Assembly (NCBI GenBank): GCA_015521265.1
Contig: WAON01000169.1
Span: 1 to 16,832 of the forward strand
DNA from: Desulfurococcales archaeon
GTDB taxonomy: Archaea; Thermoproteota; Thermoprotei_A; Sulfolobales; Desulfurococcaceae
Length of the DNA: 16,832 nucleotides
Reading direction: 5' to 3'
The notes beneath the pieces were generated by a model. It was not told the DNA's origin. It saw only the letters and a list, made by a program, of their open reading frames with translations, and did no database searches. The position numbers and the translations under genes are program-made. Shown here in pieces: positions 13,466 through 16,832 of this stretch; within the stretch, counting starts at the first letter, position 1, and each line of letters starts with the position of its first letter.

Positions 13466-14845
13466 ATGCGTGGATGGATACATTACTTATCCGGAGCCGC
13501 AATGGCTACATTCTTCCCCGTACTCCTAAGCGATCTCAGGCTCGGCATACTCATACCAATAATTACAGGAGTCTTCGGCTACCTACCCGACTTCCTAGAC
13601 TTCAAGTTTAAGAAGTGGTTGTTTCCGAGGCATGTAGAGATCGATCCAGCACCAATTGATCCAAAGACTAAGGTAGCTCCAAAAACAGTTAGGATCAAGG
13701 AGCTTGGAGAATATGAAGACTACCAACTCATAGCTATCAGGGGCATAGTAGAGTCTATTGATGAAGAAGCTGAGGATAGGATCGTGTTCACAGTAAACGA
13801 TGGAACTGGGAGAGTGAAAGTAGAAGCTATCAGGGAGGACTATCAGAGACTGAAGAATATTTATGGAGAAATAAAGCCCGGAATCAAAATGTTTATACCG
13901 GGATACAAGATAGGCGATCCAAGTACGGGGTTAAGGTTTGTAGCCGCCGACGCCCCCCATCCACAATTAATAGCTTCTAAAATCGCAGATGCAATAGATA
14001 GAGCATATGAGGAGAACAAGCTGATTGTTACGAAAGTATACAATATAAGGCTACCGGGAGACGTTTACAGGAGGTTCCTAATACACTATGATTCACCTAA
14101 TAGGTCAATAAAAGTATACATGGGCCCAATAGTTACTACGGGAGGAATACCGATAAGAGGAACAGACACGCCCGAATACAGGAAAGTAGGGGAGGCAATG
14201 ACGAAACACCCCTTCGTAAAACTATACCCCAGGCCCACAGTAATAGACGCCTTCAACGGGCCCGAAATAGGCTATAGGAGGACGAAACTACCCAATGGTA
14301 GAGAAGTTGTAGAAGAAGTATTCATACCATGGCACCGCGGATGGAGTCATAGCTTTACCGGTGGAGCAATAGCGGCCCTAATACTAGCCGGCCTACTCCT
14401 ACTAGTAGGTTACCCTCACTGGGTTGAGCTGTCCATTGCGGCAATGCTTGGCTGGTGGATGCATGTTATAGAGGATCAACTAGGATTTATGGGTAGTGTA
14501 TTATTCCCACCGCTCCAGAAGAAACGTGTACCCGGGTTAATGGTTGGCCCCAACCATTACACCGCTATGAACTTTGCTACGGCATGGTTAATGCTTTCAT
14601 TGATCATATGGAATATTAACAGGTTCACACCTATGATATCAATGATGATATCCGGTGTATCAGCTCCTAAACCGGTACCGCTAGACGACTGGTTATTCTT
14701 ATTCCTACTGATATGGCCTTCACTAATAATATATGCAATAGGCGTATGGGATGGGATAAAGTTTAGGAGGCTCTATAAGAAGTACTGGAAGTACTATGCA
14801 TTAATGGAGCTCAGCGAAGACATGGAGGAGATCGGTGGACTCTAA
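13466..14845 (+). CDS. DUF457/YdjM-like membrane metal-hydrolase with OB-fold insert
   Basis: A 459-aa protein in which a YdjM/DUF457-type membrane hydrolase is split by a soluble insert. N-terminal part: H6 in the first helix, then a second helix ending in LPDFLD (D42, D45). Insert, about residues 50-285: an OB-fold (about 72-155) with VNDGTG at 110-115, then a mixed alpha/beta region with no recognised family. C-terminal part: HRGWSHS (H290, H295), a helix, WWMHVIED (H333, D337), and three or so further helices. These His/Asp motifs are those of the predicted metal-dependent hydrolase family. The insert would lie on the same membrane face as the motifs. The OB signature is the one seen in the first gene of this operon. 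ATG 13466 has GAGGTGA 6 nt upstream, overlapping the previous stop region. Its TAA shares 4 nt with the convergent gene. Substrate unknown. Confidence 0.72.
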   Translation: MRGWIHYLSGAAMATFFPVLLSDLRLGILIPIITGVFGYLPDFLDFKFKKWLFPRHVEIDPAPIDPKTKVAPKTVRIKELGEYEDYQLIAIRGIVESIDEEAEDRIVFTVNDGTGRVKVEAIREDYQRLKNIYGEIKPGIKMFIPGYKIGDPSTGLRFVAADAPHPQLIASKIADAIDRAYEENKLIVTKVYNIRLPGDVYRRFLIHYDSPNRSIKVYMGPIVTTGGIPIRGTDTPEYRKVGEAMTKHPFVKLYPRPTVIDAFNGPEIGYRRTKLPNGREVVEEVFIPWHRGWSHSFTGGAIAALILAGLLLLVGYPHWVELSIAAMLGWWMHVIEDQLGFMGSVLFPPLQKKRVPGLMVGPNHYTAMNFATAWLMLSLIIWNINRFTPMISMMISGVSAPKPVPLDDWLFLFLLIWPSLIIYAIGVWDGIKFRRLYKKYWKYYALMELSEDMEEIGGL

Positions 14846-15564
14846 CCAATACCCTTAATCCTCCTAAGCTCTTCGAAAACCTTAAGCCTCGCTTTTTCAC
14901 CCAAAAGCTCCCATATAATCCCCTTAGGCCTCTGCTTAACACCTTTAAAAACTAATAGCCTTGTAGGAGTAGCAGCTACATCAACCGTTAAATCATGGGG
15001 CTCTAGCGGTATATAGTCTACAAGCTGTAAGTCATGGATCGTTGTTACTATAGGGGTATCATCACTAACTAATCCGAGCTCCCTAAGAATAGCATATTCG
15101 AGCTCAGCATAACCACCACCCTTACCCAGCCTAGCCCCCCGTTTATCAACTGCTACACAACCGGTAACAATAAGGTCTACGGGGGGTATTTCCCTTAGCC
15201 CGATCCTCCTACCATATATGAAAGCCCCACGAATACTCGAAGCATAACTAATCTTCCCAGGCGGAATACTCCTAGGATCAACTAGTAGGAAGCCCTCGCG
15301 GAGACGGGGAGTAGCCATAACAATGATCTTTCCAGACAATAAGGCCAGCCTGCGGAGAGGCTTCTGAGGACTATCCGGGTTAAACTTTACAACCCGGGCA
15401 TTAATCCATTCTTCAAGCTTAGTAATCCTCAACGCCGCAGCATCTACTCCCTCAAAATTAGGGATCCTACCATAAACTGGTCTAGGAAACCTCGCTACGT
15501 TATTTTTCTCGAGTAAGTCCCAAACCCTCTTCCTAATCCTATTCTTGTATTCCTTAACATTCAA
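14842..15564 (-). CDS. 5-formyltetrahydrofolate cyclo-ligase family protein, MTHFSD-like
   Basis: A 240-aa protein of the MTHFS (COG0212) superfamily. The N terminus has RKRVWDLLEKNNVARFPRP; the middle has KIIVMATPRLREGF; the signature ARLGKGGGYAELEYA sits near 140-155, then VTTIHDLQLV and HDLTVDVAATPTRLL. The family's usual bacterial signature is GRLGYGGGFYDR; the GYAELEYA form is that of the MTHFSD-like branch, whose activity is not established, so cyclo-ligase activity should not be assumed, least of all in an archaeon that may use a modified pterin. The start is TTG at 15564, supported by AAGGTG 6 nt upstream; the nearby ATG at 15560 is out of frame. It converges on the DUF457-like gene, sharing a CTAA, and is divergent from the exported protein gene. 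Confidence 0.8.
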   Translation of the reverse strand: MNVKEYKNRIRKRVWDLLEKNNVARFPRPVYGRIPNFEGVDAAALRITKLEEWINARVVKFNPDSPQKPLRRLALLSGKIIVMATPRLREGFLLVDPRSIPPGKISYASSIRGAFIYGRRIGLREIPPVDLIVTGCVAVDKRGARLGKGGGYAELEYAILRELGLVSDDTPIVTTIHDLQLVDYIPLEPHDLTVDVAATPTRLLVFKGVKQRPKGIIWELLGEKARLKVFEELRRIKGIG

Positions 15565-15688
15565 AGCCTACACCTTTATCAGTTAAATATTTCACCGGGC
15601 TCATGTATATAGTTGAGATGAATAGTATAATAAAATTGGAACAAGACGGTGAACCCAACATTACTATTAAAGTATAAAGGTGGCGTTT
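15565..15688. promoter_or_regulatory. Divergent promoter region of the MTHFS-family and exported-protein genes
   Basis: On the plus strand TATAATAAAA (15626-15635) is a good TATA box, placing the start of transcription near 15655, and GGTGG at 15679-15683 is the ribosome binding site of the gene at 15689. On the minus strand an A/T stretch around 15583-15594 (read GAAATATTTAAC) or 15603-15611 could serve the TTG-start gene. No operator is evident. Confidence 0.4.
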
Positions 15689-16832
15689 ATGAAGGGATCA
15701 ACCTTAATAATACTAGTGATATTTTTAGTAACAATGCTATCTCCTATCATCCTATACTCGCAGGGTAGAGGCTATACTATTAAAGGATACCCATTAACAC
15801 TGGTTTTAGACAAAGATAACGGAGCATGTATAAGATCAGCTTTCTTCAACCCCATAGGTGTGAATATTAGTAGTAGCATCTATATGGGTAGAGGCATGGT
15901 ATTAAATGATCTAATGGTAGATATAATTCCACCCGCAGTCTTCCCAGGCGAAAACGTCCCCAGTGACTGGTGGCCCGGTTACTCCGTTAATCAACCGGTT
16001 AATCCAAGCATAGTTAATAACACTGTCTACACGGAGACTATAACAGTATCATATCCGGTTAGCATGCATCGGGTATCACTTTCAAAATATATAATCTTCC
16101 ACCGAAACAAGCCCTATGTAGACCTGGTCTATAGCTTCATTAACCATGAAGATAAACCAGTAACCTTCGACCTATCAAAACAATGGCTTAGACCAGTATC
16201 ATTCGGCTTAACACTATCATCCCGTTTCGGAGGAGACCCTGATGACGATTATCAAGTATACGGATTAACGAATGGAACAATAATTTACCACAAATACTTC
16301 TCATCATGGGGAGTAAATGGTGGAAAACCCGACGTAGCTAATGCAAGCATTACATTCATAGCACTATTCTCGGGACCAGATGATTACGAAGACTACGGGG
16401 AATCAATAATACTAATACCATTGGGTACCACTATAAAGCATACTTATGCAGTATGGTTCGAGATCAATGGTTTAGGTGTAAACGGCGTAAAACCTTCACT
16501 AACGATCAGGCTTGAAATGGGTAAATTTATTATTAAACCACACGATACCATGGTGTTCAAGTACAGACTATATATTGGACCAGCGGTAGAATCCCTACTA
16601 GAATATGCGGGTATGGGGAAATACATCGATAAACTTGTCAAGATAGGTCTTGTAAAAAACGCTGTTGTCGAGGGTTATGATAAACCCCCATATACTATAG
16701 TAGTACAGCTTAACCCTCCTGAAACACTTAATACAACTCTGAGATTATACTATATAAATGATAATAATCAAAAAGTACTAGTCGGCTCTAAACAGCTAGT
16801 TGAACCAAAGAATCAATTCTTATTAAAAGAAC
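15689..16832 (+). CDS. Exported beta-rich protein of unknown function, 3' end outside the window
   Basis: An open frame of 381 codons runs from ATG 15689 off the right edge without a stop. GGTGG lies 5 nt before the ATG and a TATA box about 55-60 nt before. The N terminus is a clear signal or anchor sequence (about residues 4-25, ending near YSQG). The rest is beta-rich: SLSKYIIFHRNKPYVDLVYSF, then VTFDL, then a Gly/Asp/Tyr segment with GGDPDDDYQVYG. Several N-glycosylation sequons (NIS, NNT, NGT, NAS, NTT) fit an exported archaeal protein. The strand order around 120-260 recalls the large extracytoplasmic beta-sandwich of YidC-like or mutarotase-like proteins, but this is only an impression. 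A C-terminal anchor may lie beyond the window. Not recognised. Confidence 0.7.
   Translation, partial: MKGSTLIILVIFLVTMLSPIILYSQGRGYTIKGYPLTLVLDKDNGACIRSAFFNPIGVNISSSIYMGRGMVLNDLMVDIIPPAVFPGENVPSDWWPGYSVNQPVNPSIVNNTVYTETITVSYPVSMHRVSLSKYIIFHRNKPYVDLVYSFINHEDKPVTFDLSKQWLRPVSFGLTLSSRFGGDPDDDYQVYGLTNGTIIYHKYFSSWGVNGGKPDVANASITFIALFSGPDDYEDYGESIILIPLGTTIKHTYAVWFEINGLGVNGVKPSLTIRLEMGKFIIKPHDTMVFKYRLYIGPAVESLLEYAGMGKYIDKLVKIGLVKNAVVEGYDKPPYTIVVQLNPPETLNTTLRLYYINDNNQKVLVGSKQLVEPKNQFLLKE

Noticed and set aside
1..16832. CRISPR arrays, insertion sequences, rRNA or tRNA genes, attachment sites
   Set aside because: None seen by eye: no regularly spaced direct repeats, no transposase frame and no tRNA-like cloverleaf. 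Weakly conserved elements could be missed without tools.

Overview
The window looks like a chromosomal segment of a hyperthermophilic crenarchaeon, most likely of the Desulfurococcales. This is an inference from gene content and style: archaeal TATA-type promoters, GGTG-type ribosome binding sites, frequent GTG/TTG starts, AGG/ATA/CTA-rich codon use, a tungsten aldehyde:ferredoxin oxidoreductase, the two-step mannosylglycerate pathway, an archaeal GDH and an archaeal-type short-chain prenyl synthase. I see no IS element, CRISPR array, tRNA or rRNA. The segment is gene-dense and apparently ordinary chromosome, but it holds three clusters of poorly described genes.

Layout. 37-1929 (+) AOR-family tungstoenzyme. 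1984-2062 GC-rich hairpin, a candidate small RNA. 2052-2825 (-) mannosyl-3-phosphoglycerate phosphatase, divergent from 2941-4137 (+) mannosyl-3-phosphoglycerate synthase; together they make the thermoprotectant mannosylglycerate. 4134-5525 (-) exported, membrane-anchored double-HKD phospholipase D-like protein, overlapping the synthase tail to tail. 5526-6016 AT-rich gene-free stretch ending in the gdhA promoter. 6017-7294 (+) glutamate dehydrogenase. 7314-7916 (-) two-gene operon of a DUF134/UPF0251 HTH protein and a UPF0248 (MJ1316-type) protein. Divergent from that operon, 8006-8670 (+) carries two small proteins of extreme composition: one Trp/Tyr/Pro/Gly-rich, one Pro/Gln-rich with a C-terminal coiled coil. 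8678-9772 (-) short-chain polyprenyl diphosphate synthase for archaeal lipids.

9910-14845 (+) is a three-gene operon: a membrane-anchored protein with about six OB-fold repeats; a polytopic TctA/COG1784-like membrane protein; and a YdjM/DUF457-like membrane metal-hydrolase whose catalytic halves are separated by a soluble insert that itself contains an OB-fold of the same NDGTG type. 14842-15564 (-) is a 5-formyl-THF cyclo-ligase-family protein of the MTHFSD-like branch. 15689 to the window end (+) is an exported protein with no recognised function, cut by the window edge.

The best candidates for an undescribed system are the OB-repeat/TctA-like/DUF457-like operon and the divergent DUF134 plus aromatic-protein locus. 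Function for both is inferred from domains and gene order only; no similarity search could be run.
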